Shown piece by piece: positions 1-6,120 of a stretch of 11,337 nt of DNA; the stretch's first letter is position 1; the number at the start of each line of letters is the position of its first letter. The notes below the pieces were generated by a model. The model searched no databases and was not told where the DNA came from. It worked only from the letters and a program-made list of their open reading frames with translations. The translations under genes were made by a program, and so were the position numbers. Location of the stretch: positions 1 through 11,337 of the forward strand of contig CAMNJD010000329.1 in assembly GCA_946540705.1 (NCBI GenBank), in the 5' to 3' direction. The stretch comes from an uncultured Ruminococcus sp. (GTDB taxonomy: Bacteria > Bacillota > Clostridia > Oscillospirales > Ruminococcaceae).

Positions 1-684
1 CAGACCAGACGCTGGAACCCGAAAATGGCTCCGTATATCTTCACGGAGCGCAACGGCATCTACATCATCGACCTTCAGAAGACGGTCAGAAAGCTCGAAG
101 AAGCATATAACTTCGTCCGCGAGCTGTCCGCTTCCGGCAAGTCTGTCCTGTTCGTCGGCACGAAGAAGCAGGCCGCTGATTCGATCCGCGATGAGGCACA
201 GCGTTCCGGCTCCTACTTCGTCAATGCACGCTGGCTCGGCGGCATGATGACCAACTACAAGACCATCCAGCAGCGCATCAAGCGTCTGGAGCAGCTCCAC
301 ATGATGGAAGCAGACGGCACGTTCGCACTGCTCCCGAAGAAGGAAGTTGCAAAGCTCTCCCTCGAGATCGAGAAGCTCGAAAAGTTCCTCGGCGGCATCA
401 AGGGCATGAAGGAGCTGCCGGGCGCACTCTTCATCGTTGACCCGCGCAAGGAAAAGATCGCTGTTGCAGAGGCAAAGAAGCTCTGCATCCCGATCGTCGC
501 AATCGTTGACACCAACTGCGATCCGGACGATGTTGATTACGTCATCCCGGGCAACGACGATGCGATCCGTGCGGTCAAGCTGATCGCAGGCACCATCGCA
601 AACGCTGTCATCGAGGGCAGACAGGGCGCAGATGCACAGGCTGCCGAGGAGACCGCTGCTGCGGAAGAAGCTGCTGCTGAGTAA
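1..684 (+). CDS. rpsB: 30S ribosomal protein S2 (5' end outside window)
   Basis: This is ribosomal protein S2 of the small subunit, which binds late in 30S assembly near S1. The frame is open from base 1, so the gene starts before the window. The first visible residues, QTRRWNPKM, match the S2 motif that follows the N-terminal GVHFGH, so only about two dozen residues should be missing. Other family landmarks are FTERNGIYIIDLQKT, VLFVGTKKQA, the RWLGGMMTNY block, LPGALFIVDP and IPIVAIVDTNCDP. The ATG at 25 is an internal methionine and not the start. The last ~20 residues form an Ala/Glu-rich acidic tail, a variable part of the family. The TAA at 682-684 is 20 bases before the tsf ATG, the classic rpsB-tsf operon order. 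Identification is secure. Confidence 0.98.
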   Translation, partial: QTRRWNPKMAPYIFTERNGIYIIDLQKTVRKLEEAYNFVRELSASGKSVLFVGTKKQAADSIRDEAQRSGSYFVNARWLGGMMTNYKTIQQRIKRLEQLHMMEADGTFALLPKKEVAKLSLEIEKLEKFLGGIKGMKELPGALFIVDPRKEKIAVAEAKKLCIPIVAIVDTNCDPDDVDYVIPGNDDAIRAVKLIAGTIANAVIEGRQGADAQAAEETAAAEEAAAE

Positions 685-704
685 TTACGGGGAGGATATC
701 GAAA

Positions 705-1628
705 ATGGCTAATTTTACTGCAAAAGACGTCAATGATCTCCGCAAGTCCACCGGCGTCGGCCTGATGGACTGCAAGAAGGCTCTGACTGAGGCAGACGGC
801 GATGTCGAGAAGGCAATCGTCATCCTCCGCGAAAAGGGTCTTGCGAACCAGGCAAAGAAGGCTGACAGAATCGCCGCTGAGGGCGCTGTCATTGCTGTTA
901 CCAATGCGGACAACACCGCTGCTGCAATCGTTGAGGTCAACTCTGAGACTGACTTCGTTGCACAGAACGAGGAGTTCGTCGGATTCTGCGAGGGACTGGC
1001 TCAGACCGTTCTCGAGAGCAACCCCGCAGACCTCGATGCACTGAACAAGACCAAGTTCCACGGCAAGGACATGACCGTCGAGGAAGCACTCCAGGAGATC
1101 TTCCTGAAGTTCCGCGAGAACCTGAAGATCCGCCGCTTTGCACGCCTCGAGGGCACTGTCAAGGAGTATGTCCACTTCAATAAGAAGGAAGGCGTTATCG
1201 TCGCTGCGGAATCCGCTGCCGGCGCAACTCCGGAGATCCTCGAATGCCTCAATGACGTTGCACTTCAGGCTGACGCTATGAAGGCGACCTACCTGACCAA
1301 GGAAGATGTCCCGGCTGATGTCATCGAGCAGGAGAAGGCCATCGTCATGGCACAGATGGCTGACGATCCCAAGATGGCAAACAAGCCTGAGAATGTCCGC
1401 GCAAAGATCGCAGAGGGCAAGCTCGGCGTCTACTACAAGGACAACTGCCTCCTCTGCCAGGAATTCGTCAAGGGCGAAGGCGAGACGGTTGAGCAGTATG
1501 TCAATGCATGCGCAAAGAAGGCCGGCACCACTGTGAAGGTCACCGCTTTTGTCCGCTTCATCTGCGGCGAGGGCATTGAGAAGCGCGTGGATGATTTCGC
1601 AGGCGAGATCGCAAGCATGCTGAAATAA
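705..1628 (+). CDS. tsf: Translation elongation factor Ts (EF-Ts)
   Basis: EF-Ts is the cytoplasmic nucleotide-exchange factor that releases GDP from EF-Tu. The complete protein has 307 residues, a usual bacterial length. The N-terminal UBA-like module (residues 1-45) carries the TGVGLMDCKKAL signature. The core carries NSETDFVAQNEEF (residues 79-91), the conserved TDFVA motif that contacts the EF-Tu nucleotide-binding domain. The C-terminal FVRFICGEGIEKR stretch also fits the family. The start is ATG 705, with GGGGAGG at 689-695 nine bases upstream. The gene follows rpsB directly and is probably co-transcribed with it; a hairpin ends the operon about 20 bases downstream. Nothing unusual was seen. 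Confidence 0.98.
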   Translation: MANFTAKDVNDLRKSTGVGLMDCKKALTEADGDVEKAIVILREKGLANQAKKADRIAAEGAVIAVTNADNTAAAIVEVNSETDFVAQNEEFVGFCEGLAQTVLESNPADLDALNKTKFHGKDMTVEEALQEIFLKFRENLKIRRFARLEGTVKEYVHFNKKEGVIVAAESAAGATPEILECLNDVALQADAMKATYLTKEDVPADVIEQEKAIVMAQMADDPKMANKPENVRAKIAEGKLGVYYKDNCLLCQEFVKGEGETVEQYVNACAKKAGTTVKVTAFVRFICGEGIEKRVDDFAGEIASMLK

Positions 1629-1646
1629 TCAAATTTCAGGTAAGAA

Positions 1647-1690
1647 CAGTACACCTGTCGGTACAACTTACGGCAGGTGTACTGCTTTAT
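1647..1690 (+). terminator. Probable terminator of the rpsB-tsf operon
   Basis: CAGTACACCTG (1647-1657) pairs perfectly with CAGGTGTACTG (1674-1684). The stem extends inward by a G-U and two further pairs to a 10-base loop. It is followed only by CTTTAT, so the U-tract is weak and termination may be incomplete. Its place just after tsf and before an unrelated gene supports the call. Confidence 0.6.
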
Positions 1691-1750
1691 CCGGACAAAA
1701 TGGTATTATTTTGCCCGATTATGCCAGAACAAGGTCAATATATTGCAAAC

Positions 1751-1778
1751 TGTCATTTTGTATTCTCTGATATGTCAT
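1751..1778 (+). promoter_or_regulatory. Candidate ECF-type promoter upstream of the cohesin-dockerin gene
   Basis: TGTCAT (1751-1756) and TGTCAT (1773-1778) are separated by 16 bases. The downstream element lies inside TGTCATAAAG (1773-1782). That 10-mer recurs at 2866-2875, the presumed -10 region of the ECF sigma gene, where the upstream element TGTGAC also sits 16 bases before it. The -35 half here is a poor match to TGTGAC. This is a tentative co-regulation site based only on the shared 10-mer and spacing. Confidence 0.25.
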
Positions 1779-1798
1779 AAAGATGATACAAAATATCA

Positions 1799-1827
1799 TT
1801 GCTTTTTTTTTCAGTTTCAGTTAAGAT
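1799..1827 (+). promoter_or_regulatory. Probable sigma-A promoter of the cohesin-dockerin gene
   Basis: The -35 element TTGCTT (1799-1804) and the -10 element TAAGAT (1822-1827) are separated by a 17-base spacer, in an AT-rich stretch unlike the coding DNA around it. Transcription would start near 1834 and leave a leader of about 110 bases before the start codon. Confidence 0.5.
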
Positions 1828-1848
1828 ATAAGTGGTATCATAAGGACA

Positions 1849-1897
1849 CAGAGGAAGAAGGGGACCTCTGCATCCCGGCAGCGGTCGGCATCAGCCG
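1849..1897 (+). promoter_or_regulatory. Leader hairpins of the cohesin-dockerin mRNA
   Basis: CAGAGG (1849-1854) pairs with CCTCTG (1865-1870) across a 10-base purine-rich loop, AAGAAGGGGA. Then CGGC (1886-1889) pairs with GCCG (1894-1897) around ATCA. The arrangement loosely resembles the two-hairpin leaders of the GH5 genes (purine-rich first loop, GCAT nearby, then a second hairpin). The stems are short and the distance to the start codon differs, so function is uncertain. The rest of the 1629-1942 gap holds the operon terminator, candidate promoters and AT-rich DNA, with no supported gene. Confidence 0.3.
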
Positions 1898-1942
1898 TAC
1901 CGTTATGATAATCCGTACATAAACATTTGGAGGAGTATGAAC

Positions 1943-2785
1943 ATGAAAAAATTTAAGATTGTTTCGGGTCTGATGGCTCTGGCAATGGCTGTTTCCGCAA
2001 CAGCGATTTCCGCAAGTGCTGCTGATTCCGTTCAGGTTACGATTGGCAAGGATACGGTAAAGGCCGGCGAGAAGTTCTCCGTTACGGTTGACCTCGCGTC
2101 TGTTCCGTCCGCAGGCCTCAACGCGATCGACTTCGCGATCGACTATGATGAGACGCTGCTCACCATCTCTGATGTTTCTCTGGGCACCGTCGGTGATACC
2201 GGCGCAAAGGCTCAGGAAGGCGATTACGGCGACACTGTGTTCTCCTGGAAGGACACCGGCTCTCAGATCGTTCTGGTCTGGTCTACCGGCCTTGAGGATT
2301 CCGGCTACTGGATCAAGAAGAACGGCACATTCGTGACGATCACCGGTACTGCAAAGTCCGGCGCTGCAAACGGCTCCGTTGCAAAGCTCGAGGGCGTTGC
2401 TGTTGACCGTGCGGCATATCCGGGCGGCAGCGCAAACAAGGACATTCTGTTCTCCACCGTCGCTGTGGACGGCACTGAGACCGATTATACTGCTGCGATT
2501 ACGGCAGGTTCTGTCACGATCGGCACGGATGAAACCACTAAGACAACTGAGCCGAAGGGCATCTGGGGCGATGTGGACTGCAACGGCGAAGTCAATGTTC
2601 AGGACGCAGTTCTGCTGGCTCGTATCGTCGGCAGCGATGCCACGCTGAAGGCAGATGAGGTCAAAGCAGAAGGCAAGTACTTCGCTGATGTTACGCACGA
2701 CGGCCCTGTCGATGCAAGCGACCTGGGCAAGCTGATGCGTTACATGGCTCGCTACATCACGGCGGATGATCTCGCAAAGGCATAA
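1943..2785 (+). CDS. Secreted cohesin-dockerin adaptor protein (ScaC-like architecture)
   Basis: This is a small scaffoldin-type protein of 280 residues, exported and probably part of an extracellular cellulosome. Residues 1 to about 26 are a signal peptide (MKKFKIV, a hydrophobic core, then ASA before the likely cut). Residues 28-193 look like a single ruminococcal cohesin: VTIGKDTVKAGEKFSVTVDL opens it, followed by IDFAIDYDETLL and IVLVWSTG. A short Thr/Lys linker (194-207) leads to a dockerin with two calcium loops, DVDCNGEVNVQD (from D210) and DVTHDGPVDASD (from D249). One cohesin plus one dockerin is the layout of R. flavefaciens ScaC, an adaptor whose dockerin plugs into a main scaffoldin while its cohesin recruits other dockerins; assigning that role here is inference. 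An in-frame ATG at 1937 lies only three bases after GGAGG (1929-1933). ATG 1943 has better spacing (nine bases) and begins the usual MKK signal, so it is preferred. Confidence 0.9.
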   Translation: MKKFKIVSGLMALAMAVSATAISASAADSVQVTIGKDTVKAGEKFSVTVDLASVPSAGLNAIDFAIDYDETLLTISDVSLGTVGDTGAKAQEGDYGDTVFSWKDTGSQIVLVWSTGLEDSGYWIKKNGTFVTITGTAKSGAANGSVAKLEGVAVDRAAYPGGSANKDILFSTVAVDGTETDYTAAITAGSVTIGTDETTKTTEPKGIWGDVDCNGEVNVQDAVLLARIVGSDATLKADEVKAEGKYFADVTHDGPVDASDLGKLMRYMARYITADDLAKA

Positions 2786-2801
2786 TCAAATCAAATGTAT
2801 G

Positions 2802-2835
2802 AAAAAGACTGCTGCTTCGGCGGCAGTCTTTTTTT
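2802..2835 (+). terminator. Rho-independent terminator after the cohesin-dockerin gene
   Basis: AAAAAGACTGC (2802-2812) pairs with GCAGTCTTTTT (2823-2833). Three more inner pairs, one of them G-U, close a TTCG tetraloop (2816-2819), and a T-run follows. It is a textbook terminator and separates the adaptor gene from the sigma operon. Confidence 0.93.
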
Positions 2836-2843
2836 GTCAGGGA

Positions 2844-2871
2844 TGTGACCAAACTGCAAAAATGCTGTCAT
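2844..2871 (+). promoter_or_regulatory. Candidate autoregulated ECF promoter of the sigma/anti-sigma operon
   Basis: TGTGAC (2844-2849) and TGTCAT (2866-2871) are spaced by 16 bases, resembling ECF-type promoters with an AAC/GAC-like -35 and a GTC-containing -10. A start near 2878 would give a very short leader that still holds the Shine-Dalgarno. No convincing sigma-A promoter was seen between the upstream terminator and the gene, which suits autoregulation, but this is unproven. Confidence 0.35.
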
Positions 2872-2897
2872 AAAGGGTGAAAGGAGGTGCGGAGAAC

Positions 2898-3470
2898 ATG
2901 CAAATCGCAGATGATACGGATATTCTGGCATTGTACCGCGCACGCGATCAGAAAGCAATCGCCGAAACAGACAAGAAATTCGGTTCGCTTTGCCGCAGAA
3001 TTGCGCAGGGTATCCTCGGCAGTCATGAGGATGCAGAGGAGTGCTGCAACGATGCCCTTTTCCGGCTCTGGGAGGCGATCCCGCCCGCTGAGCCGCAGAA
3101 TCTCGGCGCATATTGTGTGACGACCGTGCGGAATATCGCCTGCAACCGCCGTGCCAAGCAGAAAACTGCCAAGCGCGGGAACGGTGAGCTGCCTGTAATG
3201 CTCGATGAGCTGGCGGAGTGCGTGCCGGACAGAGCTTCCGAAACGCCGCTCTCAGCGCTCGAGATGAAAGCAATGACTGACGCGCTGAACCGCTTTCTCG
3301 GCACGGTTTCCCCGGAGGCACGCACCATGTTCATCCTGCGCTACTGGGGCGGCATGGGTATTACAGACATTATGAAAAAATGCGGTGCCGGGCGCAGCAG
3401 CGTGAAAATGACGCTGATGCGCACCCGGAACAAGCTCAAAGCGTTTTTGCGGGAGGAGGATCTCTTATGA
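2898..3470 (+). CDS. ECF-type RNA polymerase sigma factor
   Basis: This is a sigma-70 family factor with only regions 2 and 4, as in the extracytoplasmic-function group; it redirects RNA polymerase to a specific promoter set. The protein has 190 residues. Region 2 spans about 22-88 and includes HEDAEECCNDALFRLWEAI, typical of helix 2.2, then AYCVTTVRNIACNRRAK for -10 recognition. Region 4 spans about 125-186 with a helix-turn-helix (ITDIMKKCGAGRSSVKMTLM) and the RTRNKLK end. The frame can be extended to a GTG at 2877, but AAAGGAGGT (2880-2888) lies inside that extension and is correctly placed for ATG 2898, so 2898 is preferred. The stop overlaps the next start as ATGA (3467-3470), implying translational coupling to its likely anti-sigma partner. 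The regulon is unknown. Confidence 0.92.
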   Translation: MQIADDTDILALYRARDQKAIAETDKKFGSLCRRIAQGILGSHEDAEECCNDALFRLWEAIPPAEPQNLGAYCVTTVRNIACNRRAKQKTAKRGNGELPVMLDELAECVPDRASETPLSALEMKAMTDALNRFLGTVSPEARTMFILRYWGGMGITDIMKKCGAGRSSVKMTLMRTRNKLKAFLREEDLL

Positions 3471-5944
3471 ACGAAAAAGAGTTGATGCAGTGGATGCATG
3501 GCATCCGTGAGGATTACATCACCGACGCTGTCAACTGGAACGGCGGCGAGCGGAAGCGGACTTCACAGATCCGGCGGCTGTCAGTCGGTGTCGGTGCCAC
3601 GGCAGCGGCGATCGCAGTCGCGGTCGGCGGCATTGCTTACGGTGTCCGCCGCGGCGGCCCGCAGACACAGCCCGGCAGCAGCCTCAGTGCAGATGCCGCG
3701 ACGAATCTTCTCGGCGGCGCCGGCGAACTGAAATTCCGCGGCGAATACTGCGGAAGTACGTGCATTTACATGCGCGACGATCAGTATTACTATGTCCACG
3801 ACCGGTCGAAAAACGAAGTCGTGCGCTGGCCGCTGACCGGCGGAGCAGGAGAACCTGTCAGCTTTTCAATTACCGGAGTCCTGCTGACCGATAATGAGCG
3901 GCTCTATACCGCTGAAAATAACGTCATCGAGGTGCTCGGCAGCGACGGCACACGCACGCCGTTCTGCACAATCTCACCGGAATGGCTGGTGCGGGAGGCT
4001 GAGCGGCAGACCGAAGAAAACGGCTGTACCGGATGGAACGGTGTTGAGGCTTATCAGGATTCACTGACTGCGGAGAATATTCAGGCAGAAGGCATCCGCA
4101 GACTCAGCGGAAGCCGCTATCAGATTGATCTGAGTTTCCGGAAAAACGGCGGTGAGTCTGAGAATCTCGGCTATGCGCATCTGCTGTATGACGCGGACAC
4201 CGGAGACATGCACGGACTGCCGTTTGTCACCGGCGCGATTGACGACGGCACGGGCAAGGGCTTTTATCAGATCGGGTACCTGTGTGAGGAGGCGTCGGAT
4301 ACATGGGATATGCATGCGGCATTGTATTCATATGAGGATACCTCGGAGCTTCAGACGGTCGAAATCCCGTATACCTCGGACAGCTCATGCATGATGATGT
4401 GGGATGAGAATACCATGACAGTCCGAGACGGCTCAATCTATATGCTCGGCTCGGATCTCGAACCTGATCCGGAGTTCCTCGAATACATCGGGCAATATAT
4501 CATGCGGGTGCAGCCGGAGACCGGCGACGCAGCAAAGATCTATCCGAATGCGGATGCATTTTCCGGACAGTTCACTGTGCTTTACAATCTCACAGACGAT
4601 CCGGATGAGGCGTATTATATCGCAAATGAGAACGGCACGGCGCGATTCGTGCGCGGCGACCTTGATCTTGCCAAGACCTGCGAGACTGTATACACGGTGG
4701 ATTCTGTGCAGCTTTACGGCAGCAGTACCGGCTGGCGTGAGTCGCTGGCGAAGTATGAGGCACATATTCCGGTCATTCTGGACGACTGCCTGCTCTATTA
4801 TCTGCCGGGACAGACATTGAACGGCGAGCAGATCGCGGTCGTGAACCTGAACAGCAAGGACGTGACCTACCTCATGGCTCCGGACGCAGAGGAAGTGTCT
4901 GATCCTGACAGCGCAAGCAGCCTCAGCGACGATTTCACTGAAGTGCAGCCCGCGAAGCAGGCGGGCTTTATCAACCTGCTGAAGGGCAGCGGCCCGCTCC
5001 GGAAGCGTTCCCTGGGCGGGCTTGAGGATAATGACTACTACTATTACTGCCTTGATGAAAATGTGATCCGCTGCTTCCCGAAGGACGGCGCCTCGGAGCC
5101 GGAAGATATCACAGTGACGGATGTTTTCTACAATGATCTGTATACAACTTTCTGGTGGGGCGATGCGGATGACATCGTCGGACGGCTGACAGATGACCAA
5201 AAGTATCTGATTGTTGCAAGGTGCAGCGGCGAAATTCTTGCGGAGATTGAGAACAGCGCAGGGTTCAGCGCGTTCACTGACCTGAGAATGACGGACGATG
5301 ATACGGTTTGGCTGACAAGGTTGGCAGACAATTATCATGATGACGAAGAATTGTGGCGTTATACGATCAGCGAAGGAAAGCTGGAGCAGATCAGATTGCC
5401 GATCGACCCGGAGACAGAGCTGATCAGCGGTTCTCTGAAGCAGGATCCTGAGACAGGTGCAATCTGGATGGGCGTCGCTAAGAAGGACGGCAATTCTGCG
5501 AAGGATGTCCTCGTACTGATGAAGGGCTGGCAGGAGCCGATTCGGATGCATGTGACTGACAATCCGGCAGCCTATTCCATACCGGCAAACAACAAGCTGT
5601 ATTTCATGGATTATCAGACGGATGAAGCGACAGGCGATGCAACTTCAACAGTGTGGATGGAATTTGACCCCGTAACAAAGACATCGGCCAAGGTGTCGGA
5701 TGCTGATTTTATCGGCATGTACGACAGCGAAATGCTCGGATACAATCAGAACGGCTGGTACTATACGACAGACAGGAATCAGACGGTCACAATGTGGGAT
5801 GTTCACACAGGCAGCACGCGGGTTGTCTGGGAGAATCCGAAGGATGAAGCGCCGGATTCTATCTGCTTTGAGAAAAAAGGTCTGGTCGTGACTTACGGCG
5901 CAGATACAAAAACAGCAGCGTATGATCCCTTTGCGGATGCATGA
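3467..5944 (+). CDS. Probable membrane anti-sigma factor with large extracytoplasmic beta-propeller-like sensor
   Basis: This 825-residue single-pass membrane protein is coupled to the sigma gene. Residues 1-37 are a short charged cytoplasmic segment and about 38-60 a transmembrane helix rich in Ala, Val and Gly. The remaining ~760 residues should be outside the cell. That part has repeated short strands of the kind seen in WD/PQQ/DUF5050-like propellers (YYYVHDRSKNEVVRW, YYYYCLDENVIRCF, NKLYFMDYQTD). It seems to consist of two related halves beginning at N80 (NLLGGAG) and N503 (NLLKGSG). No HxxxCxxC zinc motif of classical anti-sigma factors is present. The anti-sigma role is inferred from the 4-base overlap, topology and size; the ligand is unknown. 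ATG 3467 follows GGGAGGAGGA (3451-3460). An in-frame ATG at 3380 lies deep inside the sigma gene and is not preferred. Confidence 0.8.
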   Translation: MNEKELMQWMHGIREDYITDAVNWNGGERKRTSQIRRLSVGVGATAAAIAVAVGGIAYGVRRGGPQTQPGSSLSADAATNLLGGAGELKFRGEYCGSTCIYMRDDQYYYVHDRSKNEVVRWPLTGGAGEPVSFSITGVLLTDNERLYTAENNVIEVLGSDGTRTPFCTISPEWLVREAERQTEENGCTGWNGVEAYQDSLTAENIQAEGIRRLSGSRYQIDLSFRKNGGESENLGYAHLLYDADTGDMHGLPFVTGAIDDGTGKGFYQIGYLCEEASDTWDMHAALYSYEDTSELQTVEIPYTSDSSCMMMWDENTMTVRDGSIYMLGSDLEPDPEFLEYIGQYIMRVQPETGDAAKIYPNADAFSGQFTVLYNLTDDPDEAYYIANENGTARFVRGDLDLAKTCETVYTVDSVQLYGSSTGWRESLAKYEAHIPVILDDCLLYYLPGQTLNGEQIAVVNLNSKDVTYLMAPDAEEVSDPDSASSLSDDFTEVQPAKQAGFINLLKGSGPLRKRSLGGLEDNDYYYYCLDENVIRCFPKDGASEPEDITVTDVFYNDLYTTFWWGDADDIVGRLTDDQKYLIVARCSGEILAEIENSAGFSAFTDLRMTDDDTVWLTRLADNYHDDEELWRYTISEGKLEQIRLPIDPETELISGSLKQDPETGAIWMGVAKKDGNSAKDVLVLMKGWQEPIRMHVTDNPAAYSIPANNKLYFMDYQTDEATGDATSTVWMEFDPVTKTSAKVSDADFIGMYDSEMLGYNQNGWYYTTDRNQTVTMWDVHTGSTRVVWENPKDEAPDSICFEKKGLVVTYGADTKTAAYDPFADA

Positions 5945-5952
5945 CAGACTGC

Positions 5953-5990
5953 GCGGAGCGCCCCTGAGATCAAGGGGGCGCTCCGCTTTT
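5953..5990 (+). terminator. Rho-independent terminator of the sigma/anti-sigma operon
   Basis: GCGGAGCGCCCC (5953-5964) pairs with the GGGGCGCTCCGC arm ending at 5986. The loop is short (around GAGATCA), one extra G is present on the 3' arm, and a TTTT run follows. It lies 8 bases after the anti-sigma stop codon. Confidence 0.92.
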
Positions 5991-6040
5991 GGCTTTTGGG
6001 CGGTTTATAAGCGAAATTCATGTGAAATGTGAAAAATCTC

Positions 6041-6069
6041 TTGCATTTTTGCGGAAAATATGTTAGAAT
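6041..6069 (+). promoter_or_regulatory. Strong sigma-A promoter of the SseB-family gene
   Basis: The -35 element TTGCAT (6041-6046), a 17-base spacer and the -10 element TAGAAT (6064-6069) are preceded by an extended -10 TGT at 6061-6063. The site lies between a terminator and a gene with a good Shine-Dalgarno. A small hairpin, CGCC (6079-6082) with GGCG (6089-6092), would sit near the 5' end of the transcript. Confidence 0.8.
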
Positions 6070-6120
6070 AAAAATAAGCGCCGTATCAGGCGTATTACGG
6101 GAAAAACTGGAGGACTAGCA

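Noticed and set aside
1677..1922. 81-codon plus-strand open frame in the gap before the adaptor gene
   Set aside because: It begins inside the tsf terminator, has no ribosome binding site and covers the promoter region. The Cys/Tyr/Phe-rich product looks random.
1838..2698. 286-codon open frame on the minus strand
   Set aside because: It lies opposite the clear cohesin-dockerin gene, has no family resemblance or Shine-Dalgarno, and is explained by GC-rich codon bias.
2877..2897. GTG start extending the sigma factor by seven residues
   Set aside because: The extension contains the AAAGGAGGT ribosome binding site for ATG 2898.
3380..3466. Upstream ATG extending the membrane sensor by 29 residues
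   Set aside because: It lies inside the region 4 coding part of the sigma gene. ATG 3467 has a strong Shine-Dalgarno and the standard ATGA overlap.
4433..5551. 372-codon open frame on the minus strand
   Set aside because: It is antisense to the membrane sensor gene. Its composition (Cys, Arg, Ile-rich) is typical of shadow frames and no motif was recognised.
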